This document shows, piece after piece, positions 1 through 9,645 of a stretch of 64,000 nt of DNA; position 1 is the stretch's first letter, and each line of letters starts with the position of its first letter. Source of the stretch: Protopterus annectens (lineage: Eukaryota > Chordata > Ceratodontiformes > Protopteridae); NCBI RefSeq assembly GCF_019279795.1, contig NC_056743.1, positions 633,480,658 through 633,544,657 of the forward strand, written 5' to 3'. A program made the position numbers and the translations under genes. The notes beneath the pieces are model-generated. The model was not told the origin of the DNA. It ran no database searches and saw nothing but the letters and a program-made list of their open reading frames with translations.

Positions 1-1095
1 GTAATACTTGTAAATAAGTAGTGATAGGGGAATGAGATTATACTTTAAACTACATACACAGTGTGTTATTGTGTGTCACTGTAGTGCAACCTGTTTAAAT
101 GGCATTGCACGTAGGTAACTTTAGCAAGAAAGTGCCATTCACCATCACTTAACATTGGTGTGTGATGACAACCTCCATGCAAACACAGAGGCCAGAAAGT
201 AAAGGACTCCATTTTTTTTTTGCCGCTCATGTGTGTCATGTATTGTGTGTGATTCTATTTTTTGATCAGATTATAGGTGTTAAAATGGGTTAGATAGGAA
301 ATTGGTGAAATGGGGGGCAAGCAGGGAAAAGAACAAAGAGAAAACAATATAGGAATATGCAGGAGACAGGAAAGAACCATAGCTATCCATTTCTTCAACA
401 ATTTCAAATGAAAATATATACAGAATATTAGCTGAATTCAGACTGTCACCTCCACAAAGAAGGGTGACAACAACACAATCATGTTGTATAGCCAATTGAA
501 TCATATCAAGTGGGTCAAGTAGACATGTGCGAAATAGAGAGCGATGTATGAGGTGATATTTTTTGTGGGAAAGCTGCCCATTTTCTTTTTTTCTTCAGTA
601 AAAAAGAAATGTTGGGTAAGGGACATTGGTATTTCTTGGTCAGGTAAATTGGGAAGGTGAGGAAGCAAATGCAAACAAACAGGACAAATAAGACAAGACA
701 CAGGATGGTGAGGGAAAAAGTTGGGGCCACCATGATTGGCATGAGAAAGAGGATAACTCAAGCTCACAACAGTCAAGCATTGGGACAGTGAGAATCTAGT
801 CCTCATCAGCAGGACTGCCATCACTGGACCCTTATTCTGTTAGCTGCTGGTTGCTTGATGTATTCTCCTCCTGGAGTGGATGGAGCGGGTACAGGCTGAC
901 CCACTTGGGATGACTTACCTCTCTATGAAGCATTTATTGATTTGTTACAGATGGATAACATGGAGACATTTTGATAACACATAACAGAAAAAAGAGATAA
1001 AGGTTGGGGTGAGAGGGTGAAAGAAAAAAGAGATAAATTAGTACTATCATATGTAACATAAAATGCATTATCACAATAATATGACTATTTTAGCT
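1..1095. other. no recognisable gene or repeat
   Basis: AT-rich sequence. Short open frames on the minus strand at 280-824 have no family features that I recognise, and they overlap one another in different frames. I see no tRNA, rRNA or transposon signature before the foldback element that follows. Confidence 0.5.
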
Positions 1096-1359
1096 GGGTT
1101 CCTATTATGTTATTGAAAGATAACGTAATTGAGCCATCAAAACTTCAAAATGGCTGCATTTCCAAGATCGCATTGTGGAGTCACAGTACAGTGAGGATTG
1201 GAATATTTGCCCTTTCCTCACTGTAGTGTGATCTCAGAGTCGAAATATATAATTAGTGGGGGAGGGGCACAGACCCCCACAATACAAGCTTCAAAATGCT
1301 GCCATTTTGAAGTCTTGATGGTTCAATTACTTTATTTTTCAGTAACATAATATGAACCC
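1096..1359. mobile_element. foldback MITE E1, Mutator-like, 9-bp TSD
   Basis: A 264-bp non-autonomous element. It begins GGGTTCCTATTATGTTA and ends with the near-perfect complement (TAACATAATATGAACCC), so it folds on terminal inverted repeats of about 70 bp. The 9-bp word ATTTTAGCT lies directly outside both ends (1087-1095 and 1360-1368), a clean target-site duplication. A 9-bp duplication with long inverted repeats is typical of Mutator-like elements (known biology); assignment to that superfamily is inference because no transposase is present. The interior (about 1195-1290, minus strand) carries a core shared with the elements at 6.2, 28.5, 29.3 and 29.9 kb: a C-rich stretch, then a TTTAATATA-like word, then ACTACAGTG. 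Confidence 0.75.
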
Positions 1360-1845
1360 ATTTTAGCTGAAGTTTTACATTTAATTATACGTCCTAACAA
1401 CTACAAACTATAATTATGGATTGCTCAAAATAATACTTGCAATGTACATATATTATACATATGCTTCATCCAGTTAGACAGATTACAGTTAACAGCAGAG
1501 CATTTATGCCAGTGCTATGGGTTCTAAATTATGTTATATTATTAAAGAATTGTAGTATTGTATAGTTGTTACTCATGATATTTGAGCCCAGAACCTCTGA
1601 CTATAGTCTTACAACTTGACTCCTGAAGTTGGTTTGTGCTACAGAGTAATGTATACATACTTGCTTTTACAATTAGGATACTCATGCTTAATTTGCTACT
1701 ACTGTCTAGAAGATAAAAATTCTCCTAAACTTTTAAAGCTGCAATAACATGTCTCTTGTGCTGCATACATACCACTTGCTTCCCTCATTCTGTCCATATG
1801 TTCATTGTGAGCTCAATGATTCACCACCATGTCAGGGTTAGCTGT

Positions 1846-1882
1846 GAAAAGAAAAGAACAGAAAAGAAAAGAACGAAAAGCA
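1846..1882. repeat. GAAAA-type microsatellite
   Basis: Short imperfect run of GAAAA and GAAC words inside copy A of the 793-bp direct repeat. The equivalent tract lies near 5008-5041 in copy B with a small indel. Confidence 0.7.
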
Positions 1883-1976
1883 TTATGCATAACAGTCTGG
1901 CCTATATGTAGCTTTCTATGTATTATAAGTTCTCTTTATTAGCATACTTACACAGCTGTGGGATGCCTCCTGTTTA

Positions 1977-2300
1977 TTATTCAGCCAACCAATTGTTGAG
2001 TGTATCCCTCGTATACCTTTGTAGGTCATTAAAGTGGTGCCTAAATTGTTCTCCAGTGTGTGGGATCTCAGTTGGACTGGATAAAGCCTGAGCCAAACTA
2101 TTCAATGCTTCAGACTTGCACTGGGAGGCAGAATAGTCCTCATGCAGAAACCTTTGGCTGTGTTGCTTTACCTGGAGTCCAGTAAAGATTCTGGACTCTG
2201 GAACATCCCACCTCTGCACCCTAAATTGGTTACCTTTTCCTCTAACTCCAGTCATGTCTAATCCCAAAAATAGAGCAATGGAGAATGATGATTCCCGCAA
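1977..2300 (-). other. orphan 107-codon open frame in the 793-bp repeat
   Basis: An open frame of 107 codons on the minus strand, preserved in copy A. In copy B (5130-5462) the same frame is interrupted by a stop after about 70 codons. I do not recognise the product. It is mildly basic at the N-terminus, with no membrane segment and no motif I can name. It may be an exon-like remnant of an unrecognised transposon or chance. Its presence in both copies follows from the duplication and is not independent evidence of coding. Confidence 0.2.
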
Positions 2301-2345
2301 TTCCTGTTATGGTAGTGTGCAAACCCAAGCTATAATGCCAACCAC

Positions 2346-2700
2346 CAGAACACGTATTAATGAACATAGATCTGATATTAAGACCAAAAAAGAAAGTAAT
2401 GCTCTATATCATCATACATTGAAACATCCTGATGCACAATTTTCTTTTATGATTATTGACAGGATTATTGGTGATCGTAGTAACCCTCAAGGATGGCATA
2501 ATATACTCAGTCATTAAGAAAAATATTGGATCATCACATTGGGTGCGTTATTTCCACCAGGACTCAATGACCATTTATAACCACAATTTTTATGAAGAAT
2601 GGAGCACTTACATTATTCTGAACATCAGAAGTGCTATCTGGACCTTTTTATAGTGCTTGTTTTCATTTGGTATATGCACATTGATAACACCATATTTTTA
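2346..2700 (+). pseudogene. PLE GIY-YIG endonuclease fragment (5' part of interrupted PLE)
   Basis: The C-terminal half of a GIY-YIG endonuclease of a Penelope-like element. The frame reads TRTRINEHRSDIKTKKESNA, where R-I-N-E-H matches the conserved R-(I/L)-x-E-H segment of the PLE endonuclease, then NALYHHTLKH, a motif also seen in the PLE copies at 13.6 and 46.9 kb. After one stop the frame continues into LGALFPPGLNDHL, the usual end of these proteins. The catalytic N-terminal part (GIY and YIG strands, RT domain) is absent, so the copy is 5'-truncated exactly at the edge of direct repeat copy A. Its 3' UTR resumes at 4227 beyond a CR1 insertion. Family assignment is firm; the exact PLE clade is not. 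Confidence 0.8.
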
Positions 2701-4226
2701 GTATGGATACGTGCCCAAGGAGTGGCATACGGCAACTGTTGTACCACTCCACAAAGGCGGCGCCTATACGGACCCTGGTAATTACCGCCCCATAAGCTTA
2801 ACAAGTCTAGTCTGCAAAGCTATGGAGAGGATCATAATGGAGCTCATAAACAAAGATATAGGGGACTTGCAGACATTGGACCCGACCCAGTTTGGCTTTG
2901 TCAAGGGAAGATCATGCCTTTTGAACTTGGTCGACTTCTTTGAAACAGTCACCAAGGCCATTGATGAGGGAAAGGCAGTCCATACAGCCTACCTTGACCT
3001 TGCAAAGGCTTTCAACACAATACCCCACTCGGGTATTGTAGAAAAACTTACCAGCTTAAATGTAAACCCATATGTCACAAGATGGGTTGCAAACTGGCTT
3101 AAGGACAGAACCCACAGGGTTAGAGTTGCTGGCGCTGTGTCAGACTCCAAGCCGGTCACAAGTGGTGTCCCACAGGGCTCGGTCCTTGGCCCCTATTGTT
3201 TGGCATCTACTTCTCAGAAGTACAGGCCAACATGGGAGGACTTTGGCTGACAAAGTTTGCAGGCGACTGCAAACTGGGCGCCATAGTGGAAAGTGCATCG
3301 GACACGGATATCCTTCAGAAGGGACTCATGGAAACAGATAGCTGGTGCCAGAGCCATGGCCTGAAGTTAAACGCCAAAAATGTATAGTCATACCTTTGGG
3401 AAAAACAAGGTAACCCCAAGCTACCATATAGGTGGCAATCCACTAAGCACAGAAGAGGTTATCAGGGACCTGGGGACCCAGGTTGACAGTGGCCTTTCTT
3501 TTGACACTCACATTGCTAAAGTGGTTAGAAAGACCTTCTACATTGCCCACCTGATCATGAAGGGATTCACATCCAGATCTAGTGAGGTCATTGTTCCCCT
3601 GTACTCTTCACTTATCAGACCAATGATCGAGTACAATGCCCCATTCGGGATGTATCTCACCCGACATCTGCAGCAATTGGAGAGACCCCAAAAGTTCCTC
3701 ACCAAAAGGATAAAGGGACTCCAAAATCTGTCATATGCTGCCAGATTGAAGAAACTCCAGCTCTATTCAGTCGCATACCATCTGCACAGAGGTGACATGT
3801 GCCTGACATACAAGGCCATGTCCAACCGGAATTAATGGACATGCTCCACCTCAAAAATCCAAATCCACCAAAACCACTAGAGCAAGCGACTTAAACCTTA
3901 GCACGGATATAAATAGGACGTGCTGGAGGGATAGATTTATCACTCAGAGACTCCCTATGCTGTGGAATAAAATCCAGGTCCATGTGAGGCAGAGCACCTC
4001 GCTGACTCTGTTCAAGAGAAATCTAGACCTGTGGATGGGAGATCGTAGGTTTACCCCGGGAATCATCTCTGTGTCACTGCTGGACAGAGGCACAACAAAC
4101 TAATGTGCACAGTATTTTTTCATATAAGGGGTGGCGTAAACCACAAAAATTTGGGCTAGGCTTATAAATGCCTTAGGGCAGATAGCCTAGTATAAACCTA
4201 TGAACCTATGAACCTATGAACCTATG
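2701..4226 (+). mobile_element. CR1-type LINE, copy 1, 5'-truncated
   Basis: 5'-truncated non-LTR retrotransposon inserted into the PLE 3' region. It begins inside the reverse transcriptase at a YVPKEWHTATVVPLHKGG-like segment and ends in three and a half copies of the 8-bp tail repeat CCTATGAA (about 4196-4226). Tail repeats of 8 bp are a hallmark of CR1 elements (known for the family). The 3' UTR word GGCTAGGCTTATAA near 4152 recurs in the other CR1 copies and in the SINEs of this window. Confidence 0.9.
2711..4103 (+). pseudogene. CR1 ORF2 reverse transcriptase, broken
   Basis: Reverse transcriptase and C-terminal region of CR1 ORF2, which copies the element RNA at the nicked target. Recognisable blocks in order: NYRPISLTSLVCKAMERI, GFVKGRSCLLNL, AYLDLAKAFNTIPHSG, a VTSGVPQGSVLGP block, then FAGDCKLGAIV in place of the usual F-A/T-D-D-C box, so the first catalytic aspartate is lost. 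Frameshifts at about 3190 and 3380 and a stop at 3833 divide the frame. The C-terminal part keeps the LYSSLIRPMIEYNAPFG and LERPQKFLTKRI motifs seen in the other CR1 copies. It is non-functional. Confidence 0.9.
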
Positions 4227-4714
4227 TTCTGTTGATTCTATTCAACTGGGATGTTCATTGTTCTCTCAAGTTTATTTAACATATAATGAGATATAATCAT
4301 TTATCATTTCTATTTTTGGGCATTAGTAGTTGCCTTTCAAGACTTTGCATAGTTTAATATTCTGATTTATATGGTCAGTTCTTTATGTATGCTGTCATGT
4401 TTGTTCTATATTATATTTTATTGATCTTATATATGTATTACTTCTTTCATCTATTTTTTTCATTCATTATTGTTGGTTCATGTATATTTAATTACATCCA
4501 CTAGTGGGAATATACCACTGATTTCATTGGTTAGGGATGTCTATAAATATTTATGATCTTCTAGTTCTGTTTATCTATGTATTATTACACTGAAGAAGGC
4601 ATTTTTTGCCGAAATCGGTCTGTTTAATAAAGTTTAGTATCTATAGTACAAATTTTTTGGTGCTTTTTTATTTCACTTCGATACACATTTAATGCTGGCC
4701 ACCAGTTGTTTCTC
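4227..4714 (+). mobile_element. PLE 3' UTR with hammerhead-like core
   Basis: Non-coding tail of the PLE whose endonuclease fragment ends at about 2600. Near its end, 4590-4614 reads CTGAAGA, a short stem (GGC/GCC) with a T-rich loop, then GAAA, resembling the conserved core of a hammerhead ribozyme, followed by TTTAATAAAG. Hammerhead motifs are known in PLE terminal repeats; activity of this one is unproven. The element stops where direct repeat copy B begins. Confidence 0.55.
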
Positions 4715-5517
4715 TAGTATTGTATAGTTGTTACTCATGATATTTGAGTCCAGAACCTCTGACTATAGTCTTACAACTTGACTCCTGAAGTTGGTTTGTG
4801 CTACAAAGTAATGTATACATACTTGCTTTTACAATTAGGATACTCATGCTTAATTTGCTACTACTGTCTAGAAGATAAAAATTCTCCTAAACTTTTAAAG
4901 CTGCAATAAGACTTCTCTTGTGCTGCATACATACCACTTGCTTCCCTCATTCTCTCCATATGTTCATTGTGAGCTCAATGATTCACCACCATGTCAGGGT
5001 TAGCTGTGAAAAGAAAAGAACAGAAAAGAAAAGAAAGAAAAGCATTATGCATAACAGTCTGGCCTATATGTAGCTTTCTATGTATTATAAGTTCTCTTTA
5101 TTAGCATACTTACACAGCTGTGGGATGCCTCCTGTTTATTATTCAGCCAACCAATAGTTGAGTGTATCCCTCGTATACCTTTGTAGGTCATTAAAGTGGT
5201 ACCTAAATTGTTCTCCAGTGTGTGGGATCTCAGTTGGACTAGATAAAGCCTAAGCCAAACTATTCAATGCTTCAGACTTGCACTGGGAGGCAGAATAGTC
5301 CTCATGCAGAAACCTTTGGCTGTGTTGCTTTACCTGGAGTCCAGTAAAGATTCTGGACTCCGAAACATCCCACCTCTGCACCCTAAATTGGTTACCTTTT
5401 CCTCTAACTCCAGTCATGTCTAATCCCAAAAATAGAGCAATGGAGAATGATGATTCCCGCAATTCCTGTTATCATGTTTACTGGTAGTGTGCAAACCCAA
5501 GCTATAATGCCAACCAC
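4715..5517. repeat. ~793-bp direct repeat, copy B
   Basis: Second copy of the segment at 1553-2345, same orientation. It carries an 11-bp insertion (near 5472-5482) just before its end and a premature stop in the orphan minus-strand frame. It lies directly against the 3' end of the PLE. Confidence 0.85.
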
Positions 5518-6050
5518 ATTTGTGCAATGTTAAGCTGTAAGCAATAGTGCCAAATAAAAAGGAAATCAATTTTTGAGATTGGAAGGTTAATCTGACACTT
5601 GGCATTAGTTTTAGGGATGTCTGCTGCTGTTACTGGTAGGTGATTTAACTTTGGAGACTTGTACTGGGGACATAAATGTAATGACCTGACACATGTTTGT
5701 TTGGCTTTATACATTGCTAAAATTGATTTTTACAATGTGGGATTCAACTCTATACATAAGGGAAAAAAAAACATTTTATTTTACAGTGGTGATTTTCCAA
5801 CTTTGCCACAATAGAAGTGCTTCTTATACGTAGTCATGCATCATTGATACATACAAAGGATAGATTGAAGTATTAACCATATCTGTGTGTGACTTGAAAA
5901 GGTCCTTGTATATGCATTAATTTGTGTATGTGACTTATTTAAGTGTGAAGGACATCCAAATCTAGATAGCAGAATTATACTTACAGAAACATAGTAGACA
6001 GTATGCCTTCAGTCATACATCTGAACCTTCAAAACACAGTAAGCATGTGT
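5518..6050. other. no recognisable feature
   Basis: AT-rich single-copy-looking sequence after the direct repeat. Only short chance frames are present. Confidence 0.5.
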
Positions 6051-6059
6051 TATCCCTCA

Positions 6060-6396
6060 GGGTCTATAACAGAAGATCGAAGTTTCAAAACTTTGAATCT
6101 GATTTGGTTGACACCATATGACTGAAGTCTTGAAACTTTGAATCTTTTAATGGAGATCTCTGTACATTGCAGAAAAGGAAGATTTCCCTTATCTGCACTG
6201 TAGTACAAACTTGGCGTTGGTATATTTAAGTAGCGGGGCATGTGGGGGGCACAACCCACCACACTGAGCGTTTAAATGGTTTGTTTTTGTAAGTTGTTGT
6301 GTGTTATTACATTTTCAATGTTTCAAGACTTTGATTATATAGTGTCGACCATATCAGATTCAAAGTTTTGAAACTTCCATAATGTAATATAGACCC
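6060..6396. mobile_element. foldback MITE E2, Mutator-like, 9-bp TSD
   Basis: A 337-bp foldback element. It starts GGGTCTATAAC and ends GTAATATAGACCC. The arms pair over roughly 90 bp and contain the words AGTTTCAAAACTTTGAATC and GACAC(C/T)ATAT on both sides. The target duplication is TATCCCTCA (6051-6059) and TATCCCTTA (6397-6405), 8 of 9 identical. The minus-strand interior (about 6180-6260) shows the family core: GTGCCCCCCACATGCCCC, then ACTTAAATATACCAAC, then ACTACAGTG. The arms share no obvious sequence with element E1 although the cores match. Confidence 0.75.
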
Positions 6397-6405
6397 TATC
6401 CCTTA

Positions 6406-7859
6406 TACATATAATTCATATGCGATCCATTATTTATAATCATGTAAAAAGTGGCATATGTGATATTTAACATAATGTGAAATTAAACAAGAGCAAAAAT
6501 GTCTGGACTTTCCTGTATTAGACCCCAGGGTCATGTGTATGGTAGCCCTTCACTTACAATTCTTGCCACAGAAATATTGAAATGGCATTAGATATTTTCT
6601 CGTTCATTACTCTAAACTGAACTGTCATAACAGTAAAACTATGTTACACTTCCTGTACTAAAACCCAGAACTTTCTGCATTCTAGCCCTAAACATACACC
6701 TGCTGCCACAGGAATAGTTAAACAGCAGTTGCAAAAGTTTCTATTCATTCTTAACTTCTGTGTGTTAACCACAACTCAACAACACTTAGTGTGTTTGAGA
6801 ATTAATTGAACGTATCCATTTTGGAATTATTGTCTGTCTGCTTTCTGTCTGTAGATGGTGGATGGCTGCAGGTGCTGGGGAAGCTTGCTAAGGGCTGTAC
6901 AACATTGTGTAGTGTTGTTGCATGATCAAAAGCAGAACCTGTAATAATGTCTCCTTTTTGACCTTTGTAATGTCTCTGCCCTATCTGCAGGTGCTCTGAC
7001 TACCTCTTGTGTGAGCCAGGCTTGCACTCTGCTAAATGGTGCACAAATAAAGTAAGCACAGCCAAAAATGACATTCCTTGTGTTTCTGCATTACCCCTGT
7101 CTGTGTGAAGCCATGCACAGTGCAAACACTGGCATTAAAAAAATCAAAATACTAAGAAAGGAAAGAAATACATCTATTACATCAACAACAGGATTAAAAT
7201 TAATGTTGGTGCATGTGACATATTTTCATGCAGGTCTGGATTTGAAATATCACTCCAATGAACCTTCAAAACACACTAAGGGTATCTTATCCTTCTTTGC
7301 CACAGAAACAGCTTTGTAACAGAGATTGAAACTCATTGTCCATACACCTAACTGCAGCATCATCCACAGTACTACCAAAACATATAATAGTCATTTGTAC
7401 ATGTCTTAATTTCAGATGTAGTGCACTTAGTGATCACACAACTATTTATGGTTATTACTTGCATATATGCAGCTCTGTCTTATCTCTCTGTGTTTGTTGT
7501 TCATTCTTGTCTTATCTGGTCAGTAATCTGAGACATGCAGTCTATAAGGCATTCTGTATCCTTCTTCTTAAAATGTGTGAGGTTATTAAATGACAGTACT
7601 ATAAAGTTGCCAAGAAATTAAGGAGAGGTTGAATGTTACTGAGCAGAAAATGTGAAGTTTGTGCTGCTTACTTAGTACAGTTGCATCTAGGGTGGATAGG
7701 TACATACAGAATAGTAGTTCTAGATTATGTGTTACTCTTACATAAGATGCCTCTCAGATTTGTTGGATTGTGAGGAATAATTAAAATATTTTGACAGTGG
7801 ATGACAAGATAAGAGAAACTGTTGAGACAGTTCCATCTTTTACTTTTAAGAAGAAAAAG
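6406..7859. other. no recognisable gene
   Basis: AT-rich sequence up to the assembly gap. Small open frames (for example 7068-7319 and 7336-7593) have no family features and no splice-linked continuation that I can see. Confidence 0.5.
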
Positions 7860-8359
7860 NNNNNNNNNNNNNNNNNNNNNNNNNNNNNNNNNNNNNNNNN
7901 NNNNNNNNNNNNNNNNNNNNNNNNNNNNNNNNNNNNNNNNNNNNNNNNNNNNNNNNNNNNNNNNNNNNNNNNNNNNNNNNNNNNNNNNNNNNNNNNNNNN
8001 NNNNNNNNNNNNNNNNNNNNNNNNNNNNNNNNNNNNNNNNNNNNNNNNNNNNNNNNNNNNNNNNNNNNNNNNNNNNNNNNNNNNNNNNNNNNNNNNNNNN
8101 NNNNNNNNNNNNNNNNNNNNNNNNNNNNNNNNNNNNNNNNNNNNNNNNNNNNNNNNNNNNNNNNNNNNNNNNNNNNNNNNNNNNNNNNNNNNNNNNNNNN
8201 NNNNNNNNNNNNNNNNNNNNNNNNNNNNNNNNNNNNNNNNNNNNNNNNNNNNNNNNNNNNNNNNNNNNNNNNNNNNNNNNNNNNNNNNNNNNNNNNNNNN
8301 NNNNNNNNNNNNNNNNNNNNNNNNNNNNNNNNNNNNNNNNNNNNNNNNNNNNNNNNNNN
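7860..8359. other. assembly gap, 500 N
   Basis: A run of exactly 500 N, the usual placeholder for a gap of unknown size. Open frames reported across it are artefacts. The left edge is an A/G-rich tract (AAGAAGAAAAAG), which may have caused the break. Confidence 0.99.
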
Positions 8360-8528
8360 ATTTTCAAATTCCAAATATGTCCCTTTATATACCAATCTTA
8401 ACTAACAATAAATCAATGCACACACACTGAAAAGAAGTACTATTCAACCTGTAAATAATGCCTCTGTTAAATCTAAGTGTAGGTGTAGGTATCATTTGTG
8501 AATGCCAACATGCTTCATAAAAGATGCT

Positions 8529-9350
8529 TGTGCTACAACTGTGCTAGAACTGTATGTTATATACTGAGCTAAAATGTTACCACAGCATGCCCTGCTGGCT
8601 TAGAACAGAAATGTATATAAACTATTGCATTTGTGTAAATGTATATGTTTTAACATTGGAAACTAGAACATAGAGGGTTAACTTGCAAAACTTAAGAATA
8701 GTTGAGGTTAAGTTACTTTATAGCTCGGCCATAAACACAAGATGTTATCCTTCAGTTTCAATGCAATAGCAGGCACAGTCTCTACAATTAAAAGTTTCTT
8801 GTATTGTCTTGAAAGAGAAGTAATAACTAGACTTGAGATGCGGAAGTGTTTTATTGCTTTATGACTTCCTAGCATCCGCAAACATCTGATACATATTTTT
8901 CACAGGGAGATGCTAAAATGTTGATAGTTTTTGACAACAGTGGTTTAGCTTGGGAACTAAAGTCAGGTGACAAAAAGTGATGTCATCCAAGCTAACCCAG
9001 TAGTAATATTTTATGTCAATTTAAGAACTCTCTGAGAGAGATAGGGCATTTTGCATCTGTTTTTGACCTGACAGCAACATCAGCTAGAAGACTCATTCAC
9101 CACACGTCTTGCTGTAAGTACATTTCTAGGGCATAGTAACTCTTTTAGATTCAGTAAGGAATATAGTAAAGATTAGTTTAGATGTCCTGCAATGTTCTTT
9201 TAAATATTTCCTGTAATTTTGAACTCTGAAGTTACTGTTCTTGTTCACTTATTATTATTAAATATATTTAAACCTTTCAGTTGTGGCTGGTTTGTTTAGA
9301 GATATTTAAGCTCTTGGGGTTCTTGCATATCTATATGGTGACACTTTACA
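8529..9350 (+). repeat. isolated LTR, copy 1 (family shared with 39.2 kb)
   Basis: An 822-bp segment with TG...CA ends (TGTGCTACAACT to ACACTTTACA) that aligns along its length with 39182-39912. Shared blocks include GAACTGTATGTTAT near the start, TTAGCTTGGGAACTAAAGTC and CATCCAAGCTAACCCAG in the middle, GGCATAGTA, then ATTATTAAATATATTT (a polyadenylation-like word) and GGTGAC near the end. Two diverged copies of a TG...CA segment with a late AATAAA-like signal and no coding content point to LTRs. I see no matching 5-bp duplication around it, so solo-LTR status is inference. Confidence 0.65.
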
Positions 9351-9385
9351 GACCCCTCCTAATAGTCTTGTCTCTTGGTCAAACT

Positions 9386-9634
9386 TGGTAGAAAAATCCA
9401 CTTTATATAACAGAGCAATGCTTTCGGGTAGAACCCTTTGTCAATACTAATACATAAACATCGCATTATCACAGTTTAAATACAGGTCAACAGTCACATG
9501 ACTAGCAGCCCAATATAGTCATGTGACAGCATTAGGTAATTAATACAAAAATATAAAGCTATAAAACATAATACAATAATTAAAATACAAAAGTATTCTA
9601 AACCATAAAACATTAGCACCTTCCAAACAACATT
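9386..9634 (-). repeat. PLE terminal repeat (3' side of minus-strand PLE)
   Basis: About 249 bp, nearly identical to 13099-13345 (about four visible mismatches) and in the same orientation. The pair flanks the PLE coding region as direct repeats, the arrangement called pseudo-LTR in Penelope elements. Read on the minus strand it carries AAAGGG-loop-CCCGAAAGC (9422-9444), a stem followed by GAAA, resembling a degenerate hammerhead core. Confidence 0.8.
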
Positions 9635-9645
9635 AAAACCATATT

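Larger units (their letters stand above)
1553..2345. repeat. ~793-bp direct repeat, copy A
   Basis: This segment recurs almost unchanged at 4715-5517 in the same orientation. By eye the copies differ at a handful of positions, by an indel in the GAAAA-rich tract and by an 11-bp insertion near the end of copy B. Both begin TAGTATTGTATAGTTG and end CCAACCAC. The material between them is a PLE fragment interrupted by a CR1 insertion. The repeat may be an unusually long target duplication, a Penelope-type terminal repeat or a segmental duplication. Confidence 0.85.

Noticed and set aside
280..824. Small membrane-like proteins on the minus strand
   Set aside because: Hydrophobic residues come from AT-rich and TTT-rich codons; no start context, family motif or exon structure supports coding.
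7781..8430. Open frames of about 200 codons on both strands
   Set aside because: They run through the 500-N assembly gap and consist almost only of unknown residues.
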